Positions 32,657 through 42,158 of a DNA stretch of 64,000 bases are shown piece after piece. The position numbers and the translations under genes were made by a program. Position 1 is the stretch's first letter; every line of letters begins with the position of its first letter. Location: assembly GCF_009857535.1 (NCBI RefSeq), contig NZ_WWCS01000006.1, forward strand, positions 248,001 to 312,000. Reading direction: 5' to 3'. The DNA comes from Duganella margarita (GTDB taxonomy: Bacteria; Pseudomonadota; Gammaproteobacteria; Burkholderiales; Burkholderiaceae_D). Below the pieces are notes generated by a model. It was not told the origin of the DNA and ran no database searches. It saw only the letters and a list, made by a program, of their open reading frames with translations.

Positions 32657-33963
32657 AGCACCTTGTCGCGTAAGGTGCCTGGCGTGTATTCCGTGCGATA
32701 GCGGCCCCGCCGCTGGAGTTCCGGCACGATCAGGTCGACCACGTCGCGCATGCTTTCGTGGGCGACGGCGAAGGCGAGGTTGAAGCCGTCGATGCCGGTG
32801 TCGTCCTGCCAGGCTTCCAGCTGGTCAGCGATTTGCACGGGATCACCCACCAGCACCGGACCGCGTCCGCCAAGGCCGATGAATTGCGCGGCTTCGCGTA
32901 CGGTCCATCGGCGGTCCGGGTCGGCCTGGCTGAAGGAGGCCAGCGCCGAACGGCCGGCGTCGGAGTCGATGTATTCGATGGTGGCGTCCAGCGGGAACTT
33001 GCTGAAGTCGACGCCGGTCCAGCCGGATAGCAGCGCAAGAGCGGCTTCGATGTCGATGTAGCGCTTGTATTCGTCATGCCTGGCGTGCGCTTCGGCCGCC
33101 GTTGGCGCGGTGACGATCAGCGCCTGCGCGTAGATCTTCAGATCTTCGCCATTGCGGCCGGCGGCGCGCACTGCCGCGCGCAGGTCGTCCGCATACTTCT
33201 TCACCACCTTTTTGCTTGGACCGCTGACGAACGTGCACTCGGCATGCCTGGCTGCGAAGGCGGTGCCACGCGGCGAAGTGCCGGCCTGGTACAGCAGGGG
33301 CGTGCGCTGCGGCGACGGTTCGCACAGGTGAAAGCCGGGCACCTTGAAGTATTTTCCTTCGTGATTGATCGGGTGGATGCGCGACGGATCGGCATACACG
33401 CCGCGTTCCTTGTCGTTGACCACCGCGCCGTCCTCCCAGCTTTCTTCCCACAGCTTGTGCACCACCTCCATGTATTCATCGGCGAGGTCGTAGCGTTCGT
33501 CATGGCTCAGTTGCTGGTTCAGGCCCAGGTTGCGCGCCGCGCTGTCGAGGTATCCGGTGACGATGTTCCAGCCGATGCGGCCGCGCGTCAGGTGGTCTAG
33601 CGTGGAGATGCGGCGGGCGAAGGTATAGGGATGCTCATACGTCAACGCGCATGTCACGCCGAAGCCGAGATGCGTGGTCGCCTGCGCCATCAGCGGGATC
33701 AGCGCCAGGGGATCGTTGAGCGGCACCTGCACGCCATGGCGGATGGCCGCGGCGGGGCTGCCTTCAAAGACATCGTACACACCCAGCACGTCGGCCAGGA
33801 AGATGGCGTCGAAACAGCCGCGTTCCAGCAGTTGTGCCAGTTCGGTCCAATGATCCGGGTCCTTGTAGCGGTGGCTGTTGTCACGCGGGTGCGTCCACAG
33901 TCCCGGCGACTGGTGACTCACCGTGTTCATTTGAAAAGCGTTGAAGCGTATGAGTTTAGGCAT
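32641..33963 (-). CDS. LLM flavin-dependent monooxygenase (NtaA/SnaA/DszA family)
   Basis: 440 residues, bacterial luciferase-like TIM barrel using reduced FMN from a partner reductase. NtaA-type hallmarks include SHRYKDPDHWTELAQLLERGCFDAIFLAD, GRIGWNIVTGYLDSAARN and YQAGTSPRGTAFAARHAE (each a familiar family block). It is the last gene of the left arm of the organosulfur island, following the MetQ-like gene with a one-base overlap. It probably oxygenates an organosulfur compound imported by the adjacent ABC system; SsuE could supply FMNH2. Confidence 0.88.
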   Translation of the reverse strand: MPKLIRFNAFQMNTVSHQSPGLWTHPRDNSHRYKDPDHWTELAQLLERGCFDAIFLADVLGVYDVFEGSPAAAIRHGVQVPLNDPLALIPLMAQATTHLGFGVTCALTYEHPYTFARRISTLDHLTRGRIGWNIVTGYLDSAARNLGLNQQLSHDERYDLADEYMEVVHKLWEESWEDGAVVNDKERGVYADPSRIHPINHEGKYFKVPGFHLCEPSPQRTPLLYQAGTSPRGTAFAARHAECTFVSGPSKKVVKKYADDLRAAVRAAGRNGEDLKIYAQALIVTAPTAAEAHARHDEYKRYIDIEAALALLSGWTGVDFSKFPLDATIEYIDSDAGRSALASFSQADPDRRWTVREAAQFIGLGGRGPVLVGDPVQIADQLEAWQDDTGIDGFNLAFAVAHESMRDVVDLIVPELQRRGRYRTEYTPGTLRDKVLQRSQ

Positions 33964-34781
33964 TACTTGGCTTTTTCCAGCGCCAGTTGATCGTCGGTTT
34001 TGGCGTAGTCGGGGAAATATTTGTCGGTCACGGCGAGGAATTCGCGCGAGCGGTAGGCGGCGGCGATGTCCCTGGCGAACTGCTTATCCTTGTCGGCGGT
34101 GCGGATGGCGACCAGGTTGGCGTAGGCCGGCGAGATTTTCTCGGTCAGCAGCGCGTCCTTCAGCTTCAGGCCCGAGGCCAGCGCGTAGTTACCGTTGATG
34201 AAGGCGTAGTCGGCGTCTTGCAGGGAGCGTGGCAGCTGCGCGGCTTCCAGCGGCAGCAGCTTGATCTTCTTGATGTTGGCGGCGATGTCGCGTTCCGATG
34301 CTTTGATAGGATCGGTCTTTTCGCGCAGCTTGATCCAGCCCAGTTGATCCAGCAGCACCAGCGCGCGCGCCTGGTTGGTCGGGTCGTTTGGCAGGGCGAC
34401 GGTGGTGCCGTCTTTGACTTCGTTCAGTGACTTGTGTTTTTTGCTGTAGATGGCGATCGGCGCGGTCGGGATCTTGACCAGTTCCGACAGCGCCAGTTTA
34501 TGGTCGGTCGAGAACTTGGTCAGATAGATGATGTGCTGGAAGACATTGGCGTCCAGCGAACCTTCGGCCAGCGCGTAGTTGGGCTGGATGTAGTCGTTGA
34601 ATTCCACCAGTTTGATTTTATAGCCCTGCTTTTCCAGGATCGGTTTGATGCCCAGTTTAATCTGGTCCGCATACGGGCCGGAGCTGGTGCCGATGACGAT
34701 TTCTTTCGGATCCTTGGCGTAGGCGGAGAAGCTGATTGCGGCGGCGACTGCGGCCAGCAGCAGGTGACGGCGTGTGTTCAT
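33963..34781 (-). CDS. MetQ/NlpA-family substrate-binding protein
   Basis: 272 residues. The signal peptide ends SAYA-KDPKE without a lipobox Cys, so this is a soluble periplasmic protein, unlike the lipoprotein MetQ of E. coli. The NlpA fold is clear (IVIGTSSGPYADQ, YALAEGSLDANVFQH, ALPNDPTNQARAL). Context (SfnB-like enzyme, LLM monooxygenase) suggests an organosulfur ligand other than methionine. Confidence 0.87.
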   Translation of the reverse strand: MNTRRHLLLAAVAAAISFSAYAKDPKEIVIGTSSGPYADQIKLGIKPILEKQGYKIKLVEFNDYIQPNYALAEGSLDANVFQHIIYLTKFSTDHKLALSELVKIPTAPIAIYSKKHKSLNEVKDGTTVALPNDPTNQARALVLLDQLGWIKLREKTDPIKASERDIAANIKKIKLLPLEAAQLPRSLQDADYAFINGNYALASGLKLKDALLTEKISPAYANLVAIRTADKDKQFARDIAAAYRSREFLAVTDKYFPDYAKTDDQLALEKAK

Positions 34782-34789
34782 GTGTTCCT

Positions 34790-35482
34790 TTAGCGTTTGT
34801 CGATGCGTTTTGCGATGCGGTTGCCGGTGAACTGGATCACCTGCACCATGAAAATCAGGATGGCGACGGTGGCGACCATGATGTCTGTTTCGAAGCGGTA
34901 GTAGCCGTAGCGGATGGCGAGGTCGCCGATGCCGCCGCCACCCACCACGCCGGCCACCGCGGAATAGGACAGGAAGCTGATCGACAGCACGGTCAGTGCC
35001 AGTACCAGGCCGGAACGGGCTTCCACCAGCAGCACGCGCAGGATGATCTGGAATTCCGAGGCACCCATGGCGTGGGCGGCTTCGATCACGCCGCGCGGGA
35101 CTTCGCGCAGGTTTTGTTCGACCAGGCGGGCGAAGTAGGGGATGGCGGCGAACGACAGCGGCACGGAGGCAGCCAGCGGTCCGATGGAAGTGCCGGCGAT
35201 CACGCGCGTGAACGGCACCAGCGCCACCAGCAAAATGATGAAGGGGAAGGAACGGACAGTGTTCACCAGCCAGCCCATTATCAGCGCGGCCGGACGGTTT
35301 TGCAGTGACTGGCCGTCGCCGACCAGAAACAGCATGATGCCCAGCGGGCCGCCAATCAGAATCGCGGCCGTCAGGCCGATGCCGAGCATGACCAGCGTCT
35401 GGCCCAGTGCTTCCGACATTTCCGGCAGCATGGCGAAGATGGCGTTGGCCGAGGCGCCCAGCGAGGACAGGAGTTCAGACAT
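34790..35482 (-). CDS. MetI-like ABC transporter permease
   Basis: 230 residues, five or six spans, with the EAA loop EAAHAMGASEFQIILRVLLVEA. The ATG at 35482 overlaps the ATPase end by 8 bp, which selects it over a longer frame. It pairs with the ATPase and binding protein on either side as one importer. Confidence 0.88.
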   Translation of the reverse strand: MSELLSSLGASANAIFAMLPEMSEALGQTLVMLGIGLTAAILIGGPLGIMLFLVGDGQSLQNRPAALIMGWLVNTVRSFPFIILLVALVPFTRVIAGTSIGPLAASVPLSFAAIPYFARLVEQNLREVPRGVIEAAHAMGASEFQIILRVLLVEARSGLVLALTVLSISFLSYSAVAGVVGGGGIGDLAIRYGYYRFETDIMVATVAILIFMVQVIQFTGNRIAKRIDKR

Positions 35483-36287
35483 GGGCGGTCTCCGCGAGTG
35501 GTGCGATGGCCGCCAGCGCGTTGGCGGCGGATGCGCGGTTGGCGACGGCGGCGGCGAGTTCGCGGCCAAGCGCCGTGTGGCGCGGGGCGGCGAGGCTGGC
35601 TGCGTCGTCCAGTGCGAATTGTTCGGCGATGGCGCCGTTTTCGATCACCGCGACGTGGTCACAGATTTCGCCGATCACGTCCAGCTCATGGCTGACGATT
35701 ACAATCGTTACGTCCAGCCGCTGGTTGATGTCCTTCAGTGTGCCAAGCAGCGCGCGCGTGGTTTCGGCATCCAGCGCGGACGTCGGCTCATCGCACAGCA
35801 GCACCGCCGGCTTGCTGGCCAGCGCGCGCGCAATGGCGACGCGCTGCTTCTGTCCACCCGACAGCTGCGCCGGATAGCTATCGGTCTTCTCGGTCAGCCC
35901 CACCAGATCGAGGCAGTCGCGCACGCGGGCGGCAATCTGTTGCTTGCTTTGCCCGCCGTGGATGTGCAAGGAGAAGGCGACGTTATCAAACACGGTCGCA
36001 TTCTGCAGCAGATTAAACTGCTGGAAAATCATGCCGATATTGGCGCGCGCATCGCGCAGGTCGCGCTTGGACAGCGACGTCAGTTCGCGGCCATCGACCG
36101 TTACCGCGCCCCGGTCCGGCCGCTCCAGCAGGTTAATCAAGCGAAGCAGCGTCGATTTGCCGGCGCCGCTCTTGCCGATCAAGCCAAAGATTTCGCCTTG
36201 GCCGATCTCCAGCGATACGTCACGCACCGCGTGAAAATCACCAAACGCTTTGCTCGCATGCTCGATGCGGATCAGGGGAGTAGTCAT
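35475..36287 (-). CDS. MetN-like ABC transporter ATP-binding protein
   Basis: 270 residues. Walker A GKSGAGKSTLLR near residue 38, signature LSGGQKQRVAIARAL, Walker B VLLCDEPTSALD. The C-terminal NIL regulatory domain of true MetN (about 75 residues) is absent; instead there is a short Ala-rich tail. That argues against methionine-type feedback. The start overlaps the previous stop by one base (TGATG). Confidence 0.88.
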   Translation of the reverse strand: MTTPLIRIEHASKAFGDFHAVRDVSLEIGQGEIFGLIGKSGAGKSTLLRLINLLERPDRGAVTVDGRELTSLSKRDLRDARANIGMIFQQFNLLQNATVFDNVAFSLHIHGGQSKQQIAARVRDCLDLVGLTEKTDSYPAQLSGGQKQRVAIARALASKPAVLLCDEPTSALDAETTRALLGTLKDINQRLDVTIVIVSHELDVIGEICDHVAVIENGAIAEQFALDDAASLAAPRHTALGRELAAAVANRASAANALAAIAPLAETAHV

Positions 36288-37483
36288 CAGGAATAAGCTG
36301 TAGGTTCAGGCAGCGTGCCGTCGAGCGCATAGCGTCCGAGGTCGCGGATCTTGTAATCGACCGGATCGTGCAGGGTATGCACGCGCACGTTGCGCCAGAA
36401 ACGATCGTAGCCAAATTTGGCGGAAGTGGAGCGGGCGCCGGTCAGCTCGAAAATGTCGTTGCTGACATCCACGCCAGCTTGATGCGCCAGCACCTTGGCC
36501 TCGGCCACGGACACCGCCAGCTCGCCGCGCTGCTGCGCCGTGACGGCCGCGCCGAGGCGGAACAGGCGGTCCAGCTCCTGCGCCGCGTGGTCGGCCAGCA
36601 CCGAGGCAGGCCGCAGCTTGAGCCACAATTGGCCGAAGCGATGCTGGATCAGCGGATCGGCGCCGGCCTTGTCCACCCCTGAGGCGAACCAGGGCCGCGC
36701 CTCCTTGGCAATGTACTCGCGCGCCGCCTGAAACGCGCCTTCGCCGATGCCGAGGTACAGATTGGCCATGATCAGCTGCGCCACCTGCGAGCGCAGCGTG
36801 GCCTGCGCCGTGGCTTTCACGCCCGGCGCTTGCAGCACCTGCGTCGACGGCAGCGATACCTGATTGAAATGCACATTGCCGCTGTCGGTCTGCTTCTGGC
36901 CGAAGGCATCCCAGTCGGCTTGCACCGCCACGCCATGCTGACGGCTCGGCACCACGCCGATCAGCGCCGACTGCGACGCCTCGTGCCAGGCCGAGATGGT
37001 CAACCAGTCCGACCCTACGGAGCCGGACGAAAAACTCTTGATGCCATCCAGCTGGAAGCCGTAATCGGCATCCGTGGCGACGGTGCGCTTGTCGAGCGGG
37101 TTGAGAGCGTTGCCCCAGAACAGATTCTGCTCCACGGTCTGCGTCAGGAAGCGGCGCTGCTGCTGCGCGCTGCCATACAGCTGAATCCCGGCCAGTTGCA
37201 GATGGTGGAAACCGAAAACGTGCGCCAGCGCGCTGTCGGCGCGGGCCAGGATGCGGATCACCTGATACACCGTCGGCCAGTCGGCGCCCTGGCCGCCGTA
37301 AGCGGTGGGGATCGATAACGTCAGCAGGCCGGATTCGCGTATCCATTCACGCTCTTGAGCCGCGTGGCCGCCTGCCTGGTCGCGCGCATTGGCGGTTGCT
37401 GCAAGCCGCTGCGCCAGTTCGGCCGCAACTTGCAGCGGGTCGTCGGCATGAGTGTGCGACGCTTTGAGTAAGGCATGAGACAT
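36287..37483 (-). CDS. SfnB/DszC-like acyl-CoA-dehydrogenase-fold monooxygenase
   Basis: 398 residues with the flavin-binding fold of acyl-CoA dehydrogenases, but the catalytic Glu region is not of the beta-oxidation type, and the sequence fits the sulfur-acquisition SfnB/DszC group (LTLSIPTAYGGQGADWPTVY, GFHHLQLAGIQLYG, FELTGARSTSAKFGYDRFWRN). Such enzymes use FMNH2 and oxygen on sulfones, sulfides or related substrates. First gene of the leftward operon, 195 bp from the divergent ssuE. Confidence 0.85.
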   Translation of the reverse strand: MSHALLKASHTHADDPLQVAAELAQRLAATANARDQAGGHAAQEREWIRESGLLTLSIPTAYGGQGADWPTVYQVIRILARADSALAHVFGFHHLQLAGIQLYGSAQQQRRFLTQTVEQNLFWGNALNPLDKRTVATDADYGFQLDGIKSFSSGSVGSDWLTISAWHEASQSALIGVVPSRQHGVAVQADWDAFGQKQTDSGNVHFNQVSLPSTQVLQAPGVKATAQATLRSQVAQLIMANLYLGIGEGAFQAAREYIAKEARPWFASGVDKAGADPLIQHRFGQLWLKLRPASVLADHAAQELDRLFRLGAAVTAQQRGELAVSVAEAKVLAHQAGVDVSNDIFELTGARSTSAKFGYDRFWRNVRVHTLHDPVDYKIRDLGRYALDGTLPEPTAYS

Positions 37484-37563
37484 GGTATGTCCACTAGAAG
37501 GAAATCGGTGGCGCCAGTATGAAGACCGTTCCAAACTCAGTACACGAAGAATTCCGGCTTTTC

Positions 37564-37598
37564 ATATGCGGAAAAATCATGCTATGGATTTTGCATAT
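37564..37598. promoter_or_regulatory. Dyad-symmetric element between the two organosulfur operons
   Basis: ATATGC (37564-37569) and AAAATC (37573-37578) are mirrored by GATTTT (37587-37592) and GCATAT (37593-37598). It lies in the AT-rich middle of the 195-bp divergent intergenic region, a natural place for a shared activator site (CysB/Cbl or SfnR would be candidates; neither consensus is clear). Confidence 0.5.
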
Positions 37599-37678
37599 AG
37601 AAGCGCAAAACTATTCGTTTTGAATTGAATGCGGTGGATTTATCCTGAACGCTACCATCAAAAATCAGGGGATAGGAC

Positions 37679-38266
37679 ATGAGCATTCTTCTACTCAGCG
37701 GCAGCCCGGCTTCGCCTTCGAGCACCGGCCGCTTGCTGGATCACGTGGGCGACAAGCTGGCTGCGCTCGGCCACCGTCACAGCAAGCTGCAAGTGCGCGA
37801 CCTGCCGGCCAAGGCCTTGCTGCATGCGGACTTCGCCGACCTGACGCTGAAGCGTGCGATAGACGCCGTCGCTGAAGCGGATGCAATTGTGATTGCCACC
37901 CCTATCTATAAAGCTTCCTACACCGGGATACTGAAAGCCTTCCTGGACCTGCTGCCGCAGGACGGCTTGAAGGACAAGCTGGTGCTGCCATTGGCCACCG
38001 GCGGCAGCCAGTCGCACATGCTGGCGCTGGACTATGCGCTGCGCCCGGTGCTGCACGCGCTCGATGCGCGCCAGGTCTTCACCAGTATTTACGCCACCTC
38101 GCAACAGCTGGTGTGGAATGACGTCAGCGGCCTGACGGTCGACCCGGCCATCGCGTGGCGCGTGCAGGCCGGCGTGGATGCGCTGTCGGCATGCCTGAAC
38201 GCGCTGCGCCAGCAACCGGATGATGTCTTCGTCGCGCAGTCGCAGCCCGTGCGGCTGGCGCGCTAA
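37679..38266 (+). CDS. ssuE: NAD(P)H-dependent FMN reductase (SsuE)
   Basis: 195 residues, flavodoxin-like. LLSGSPASPSSTGRL is the FMN-phosphate loop, and IVIATPIYKASYTGILKAFLDLLP and the LDYALRPVL helix match SsuE, including the Tyr of the pi-helix (DYAL). It supplies FMNH2 to SsuD and probably to the flavin enzymes of the left arm. First gene of ssuEADCB. Confidence 0.93.
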   Translation: MSILLLSGSPASPSSTGRLLDHVGDKLAALGHRHSKLQVRDLPAKALLHADFADLTLKRAIDAVAEADAIVIATPIYKASYTGILKAFLDLLPQDGLKDKLVLPLATGGSQSHMLALDYALRPVLHALDARQVFTSIYATSQQLVWNDVSGLTVDPAIAWRVQAGVDALSACLNALRQQPDDVFVAQSQPVRLAR

Positions 38267-38282
38267 GGACTAAGGAGCCAAC

Positions 38283-39269
38283 ATGAGCATCGAACAGAAA
38301 CGCGCCTCGCGCCGCCATACCCTCGGCCTGCTGTTTGCAGCGGGCGTGATGGCTGCCGGTGCAGGCCAGTCGCAGGCGCAGACGCCGGCCAGGCAGGAAG
38401 TCCGCATCGGCTATCAGAAATACGGCACCCTGACTTTGCTGAAAGGCCGCGGCTCGCTGGAGCAGCGCCTGGCCTCGCGCAACGTCACCGTGAAGTGGAC
38501 CGAATTCCCGGCCGGCCCGCAGCTGCTGGAAGGCCTCAACGTCGGCAGCGTGGACTTTGGCACGGTGGGCGAAGCGCCGCCGATCTTTGCGCAGGCGGCC
38601 GGCGCCAACCTGGTTTATGTCGGCAACGAGCCGCCGTCGCCGGGCAGCGAAGCCATCGTCGTGCACAAGGATTCCAGGCTGCGCAGCCTGGCCGACTTGA
38701 AAGGCAAGAAGGTCGTATTGAACAAAGGCTCGAACGTTCACTACCTGCTGGTCAAGGCGCTTGAAAAGGCTGGCCTGGACTATAAGGATATCCAAGTGGT
38801 CTACCTGCCGCCGGCCGATGCGCGCGCGGCGTTTGAGCGCGGCAGCGTGGACGCCTGGGCGATTTGGGATCCGTTCCTGGCCGCCGCCGAGAAACAGCTC
38901 GGCGCGCGCGTGCTGGCAGACGGCAAAGGGCTGGTGGCCAATCACCAGTTCTACCTGGCCGCGCGTCCGTACGCTGAAAAGAACAGTGACATCGTCCGCA
39001 TCGTGCTGGAAGAAATCGCCAAGGTTGATGAGTGGGGCGCCAAGAATCCGAAGGACGTGGCGCAGATCCTGTCGGCGCAAACCGGGCTGGATACCGACAT
39101 CGTGGCGCTGGCCGCCTCGCGCTACAGCTACGGCGTCAAGCCGATCAACGCCGACGTGCTGGAGCAACAGCAGAAAGTCGCCGACGCTTTCTCGAATCTG
39201 AAACTGATCCCGAAACCGATCGCGGTCAAGGATGCCACCCTGCCAGTCAAACAGCTGGCGGCGCAATAA
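38283..39269 (+). CDS. ssuA: Alkanesulfonate-binding periplasmic protein (SsuA)
   Basis: 328 residues. Signal peptide to about residue 32 ([11 protein letters not shown]), then the SsuA/TauA fold ([61 protein letters not shown], each partly quoted). AAGGAG sits before the ATG. It delivers aliphatic sulfonates to SsuCB. Confidence 0.93.
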   Translation: MSIEQKRASRRHTLGLLFAAGVMAAGAGQSQAQTPARQEVRIGYQKYGTLTLLKGRGSLEQRLASRNVTVKWTEFPAGPQLLEGLNVGSVDFGTVGEAPPIFAQAAGANLVYVGNEPPSPGSEAIVVHKDSRLRSLADLKGKKVVLNKGSNVHYLLVKALEKAGLDYKDIQVVYLPPADARAAFERGSVDAWAIWDPFLAAAEKQLGARVLADGKGLVANHQFYLAARPYAEKNSDIVRIVLEEIAKVDEWGAKNPKDVAQILSAQTGLDTDIVALAASRYSYGVKPINADVLEQQQKVADAFSNLKLIPKPIAVKDATLPVKQLAAQ

Positions 39270-39280
39270 GGAAGTCTACG

Positions 39281-40432
39281 ATGTCTCTGAATCTGTTCTG
39301 GTTTATTCCTACCCATGGCGACAGCCGCTACCTCGGCACCGCCAAGGGCGCGCGCGCCATCGACGCCAACTATCTGAAACAGGTGGCGGTGGCAGCCGAC
39401 ACGCTGGGTTACGACGGCGTGCTGTTGCCGACCGGCCGTTCCTGCGAAGACGCTTGGGTAGTGGCGTCGTCGCTGATCCACGTCACGCAGAATCTCAAGT
39501 TCCTGGTGGCGATCCGTCCGGGCCTGACCACGCCGGGCCTGGCGGTGCGCATGGCGTCGACATTTGACCGCCTGTCCAATGGCCGGCTGCTGATCAACGT
39601 CGTCACCGGCGGCGACCAGGGCGAGCTGGAAGCCGACGGCTTGTTCGCCGACCACGCCAAGCGCTACGAAATCTCGGATGAATTCATTCGCGTCTGGCGT
39701 GCGTCGCTGGCGGGCGAAGGCGGCGACAAGGGCTACGATTTCGAAGGCAAGCACATTACGGTGAAAGGCGCCAGGACGCTGTATCCGCCGGTGCAAAAGC
39801 CGTATCCGCCGCTGTACTTCGGCGGTTCGTCGGAACCGGCGCACGAACTGGCGGCCGAACAGATGGACGTCTACCTGACCTGGGGCGAACCGCCGGCGGC
39901 CGTGGCGGCGAAGCTGGACGACATCCGCGCGCGCGCCGCCAAGCATGGCCGCACCGTCAAATTCGGCATCCGCCTGCACGTCATCGTCCGGGAGACCAAT
40001 GAAGAAGCGTGGCGCGCCGCCGATGACTTGATCAGCAACCTGGATGATGAAGTCATCGCCAAGGCGCAGGCGTCTTTCGCCAAAATGGATTCGGTAGGAC
40101 AGCAACGAATGGCAGCTTTGCACGGTGGCCGCCGTGACAAGCTCGAAGTATCCCCCAACCTCTGGGCCGGCGTGGGACTGGTGCGTGGTGGCGCCGGGAC
40201 CGCGCTGGTGGGGGACCCCGAAACCGTGGCCGCGCGTATCAAGGAATATGCCGACCTGGGTATCGAGACCTTTATCTTCTCGGGTTATCCGCACCTGGAA
40301 GAATCGTACCGTTTCGCGGAACTGGTGTTCCCGCTGCTGGGCAAGGGCAAGGACCACGGCGAGCAATCGCTGACCGGCCCATTCGGCGAGATCATGGCCA
40401 GCGATATTCTGCCCAAGAAGAAGGCTGCGTAG
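39281..40432 (+). CDS. ssuD: FMNH2-dependent alkanesulfonate monooxygenase (SsuD)
   Basis: 383 residues. Very close to E. coli SsuD over its length: [26 protein letters not shown] with the conserved active-site Cys, [35 protein letters not shown] and [14 protein letters not shown]. It cleaves alkanesulfonates to aldehyde and sulfite. The frame is open upstream into ssuA, but the ATG at 39281 (after AAGGAAG) matches the family N-terminus. Confidence 0.96.
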   Translation: MSLNLFWFIPTHGDSRYLGTAKGARAIDANYLKQVAVAADTLGYDGVLLPTGRSCEDAWVVASSLIHVTQNLKFLVAIRPGLTTPGLAVRMASTFDRLSNGRLLINVVTGGDQGELEADGLFADHAKRYEISDEFIRVWRASLAGEGGDKGYDFEGKHITVKGARTLYPPVQKPYPPLYFGGSSEPAHELAAEQMDVYLTWGEPPAAVAAKLDDIRARAAKHGRTVKFGIRLHVIVRETNEEAWRAADDLISNLDDEVIAKAQASFAKMDSVGQQRMAALHGGRRDKLEVSPNLWAGVGLVRGGAGTALVGDPETVAARIKEYADLGIETFIFSGYPHLEESYRFAELVFPLLGKGKDHGEQSLTGPFGEIMASDILPKKKAA

Positions 40433-41191
40433 ATGAAGAAGCAAAGTGTATGGGCGCCATGGGCATTGCCGGTGCTGCTGATCGTGGTGTGGCAGGCATC
40501 GTCGCAACTGGGCTGGCTGTCGAGCCGCATCCTGCCGGAGCCGTGGGCGGTGGCCAAGGCTTTCTGGACGCTGGCGGTATCGGGCGAGTTGTGGGTGCAC
40601 CTGCGTACCAGCTTGTGGCGCGCGATCAGCGGTTTCGCCATCGGCGCCGGCCTGGGACTGGCGCTTGGTCTGCTGACCGGCAGCTTCCGCCGCGCCGAGA
40701 CACTGCTCGATACGACGCTGCAAATGGTCCGCAATATTCCGGCGCTGGCGCTGATTCCATTGGTGATCCTGTGGTTCGGCATCGACGAAACGGCCAAGCT
40801 GTTCCTGCTGGCGGTGGGCGTGTTCTTCCCGGTGTACCTGAATACCTTCCATGGCATTCGCTCGGCAGATCAGGGGTTGATCGAGATGGCGCGCAGCTAC
40901 GGCTTGTCCGGCTGGCCACTGTATCGCGATGTGATCCTGCCGGCGGCGCTGCCATCGATCCTGGTCGGCGTGCGGTTTTCACTGGGCCTGGTGTGGGTGC
41001 TGCTGATTGTGGCGGAAACCATTTCGGCGCAAGCGGGCATCGGCTACATGACGATGAATGCCCGCGAGTTCCTGCAGACCGACGTGGTGCTGGTCGGGAT
41101 TCTGTTGTACGCCTTGCTGGGCAAGGCGGCTGACCTGGTGTCGCGCGGATTGGAGAAGCACTTCCTGCGCTGGAATCCGGCTTACCGTTAA
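40433..41191 (+). CDS. ssuC: Alkanesulfonate ABC transporter permease (SsuC)
   Basis: 252 residues, six spans, with the EAA-like loop MARSYGLSGWPLYRDVILPAALPSI. The ATG follows the ssuD stop directly. It forms the importer with SsuA and SsuB. Confidence 0.93.
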   Translation: MKKQSVWAPWALPVLLIVVWQASSQLGWLSSRILPEPWAVAKAFWTLAVSGELWVHLRTSLWRAISGFAIGAGLGLALGLLTGSFRRAETLLDTTLQMVRNIPALALIPLVILWFGIDETAKLFLLAVGVFFPVYLNTFHGIRSADQGLIEMARSYGLSGWPLYRDVILPAALPSILVGVRFSLGLVWVLLIVAETISAQAGIGYMTMNAREFLQTDVVLVGILLYALLGKAADLVSRGLEKHFLRWNPAYR

Positions 41192-41200
41192 GGAGATCGC

Positions 41201-42028
41201 ATGTTTATTTCTACCGCTTTATTTGATACCGGCGCGCTGCCGCGCGAGAGCGCCACCTGGACCAAGGCGTCGCCGGCGCCGGCGGCGCGCCGTCAGGGCG
41301 TGGCGCTGAATCTGGAAAGGGTCAGTAAATCCTTCGGCGCGCGCCAGGTGCTGCATGATGTGCAGCTGGAGCTGCATGCCGGCGAATTCGTCGCCATCGT
41401 CGGCCGCAGCGGCTGCGGCAAGAGCACCTTGCTGCGCGCGATTGCGGGGCTGGAGATCACCGACCAGGGCAGCATCAAGGTCGGCGCCGGCAATCTGGCG
41501 TCCAGCATCCGCATCATGTTCCAGGAAGCGCGCTTGCTGCCGTGGAAGACGGTGCTGGAGAATGTGGCGATCGGCCTGCCACGCTCCCTCAACGCGGCGG
41601 CGGCCACGCTGGCGACGGTCGGCCTGGCCGAGCGCGCGAACGACTGGCCGGCCGAATTGTCCGGCGGTCAGCGTCAACGCGTGGCCCTGGCGCGCGCGCT
41701 GCTGCACGAGCCGCAATTGCTGCTGCTGGATGAACCATTGGGCGCGCTGGATGCGCTGACGCGGATCGAGATGCAGCAGCTGATCGAGTCGCTGTGGCTG
41801 TCGCGCGGGTTCACCGCTGTACTGGTGACACACGATGTGCAGGAGGCCCTGGCGCTGGCCGACCGGGTGGTGCTGATCGAGGAAGGGCGGGTCACGCTGG
41901 ACATGAAAGTCGACCTGCCGCGTCCGCGCGCACGGGGGAATGCGGCGTTTGCCGCGTTGGAACAGCGCTTGCTGGGCCGTATCCTGAATCAAACGCCGGC
42001 CGAGAGCAGCATCGCGGCGGCTGCCTGA
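41201..42028 (+). CDS. ssuB: Alkanesulfonate ABC transporter ATPase (SsuB)
   Basis: 275 residues. Walker [13 protein letters not shown] near residue 70, Q-loop [10 protein letters not shown], signature [15 protein letters not shown], Walker [19 protein letters not shown] precedes the ATG. About 35 residues precede the ABC domain. Last gene of the ssu operon. Confidence 0.93.
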   Translation: MFISTALFDTGALPRESATWTKASPAPAARRQGVALNLERVSKSFGARQVLHDVQLELHAGEFVAIVGRSGCGKSTLLRAIAGLEITDQGSIKVGAGNLASSIRIMFQEARLLPWKTVLENVAIGLPRSLNAAAATLATVGLAERANDWPAELSGGQRQRVALARALLHEPQLLLLDEPLGALDALTRIEMQQLIESLWLSRGFTAVLVTHDVQEALALADRVVLIEEGRVTLDMKVDLPRPRARGNAAFAALEQRLLGRILNQTPAESSIAAAA

Positions 42029-42047
42029 GGCGAGCAATCCCGATACA

Positions 42048-42062
42048 ATCGATTTTATCGAT
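42048..42062. promoter_or_regulatory. ATCGAT-TTT-ATCGAT inverted repeat upstream of yceI
   Basis: Perfect 6-3-6 dyad 97 bp before the YceI start, in an AT-rich stretch likely to hold the yceI promoter. A possible operator; no regulator is assigned. Confidence 0.4.
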
Positions 42063-42158
42063 AGTAAGGCGGTAAATTTTTCGTTTTACAACTTTAGATG
42101 TGGCGCGCATAATCGTCCTCACTCGAACAATCTTGTTCACCACTCTAGGAGTTTCTAA

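Noticed and set aside
33963..36287. True methionine importer MetNIQ
   Set aside because: The ATPase lacks the NIL domain, the binding protein lacks the lipobox, and the neighbours are organosulfur oxygenases, so methionine specificity was not assigned.
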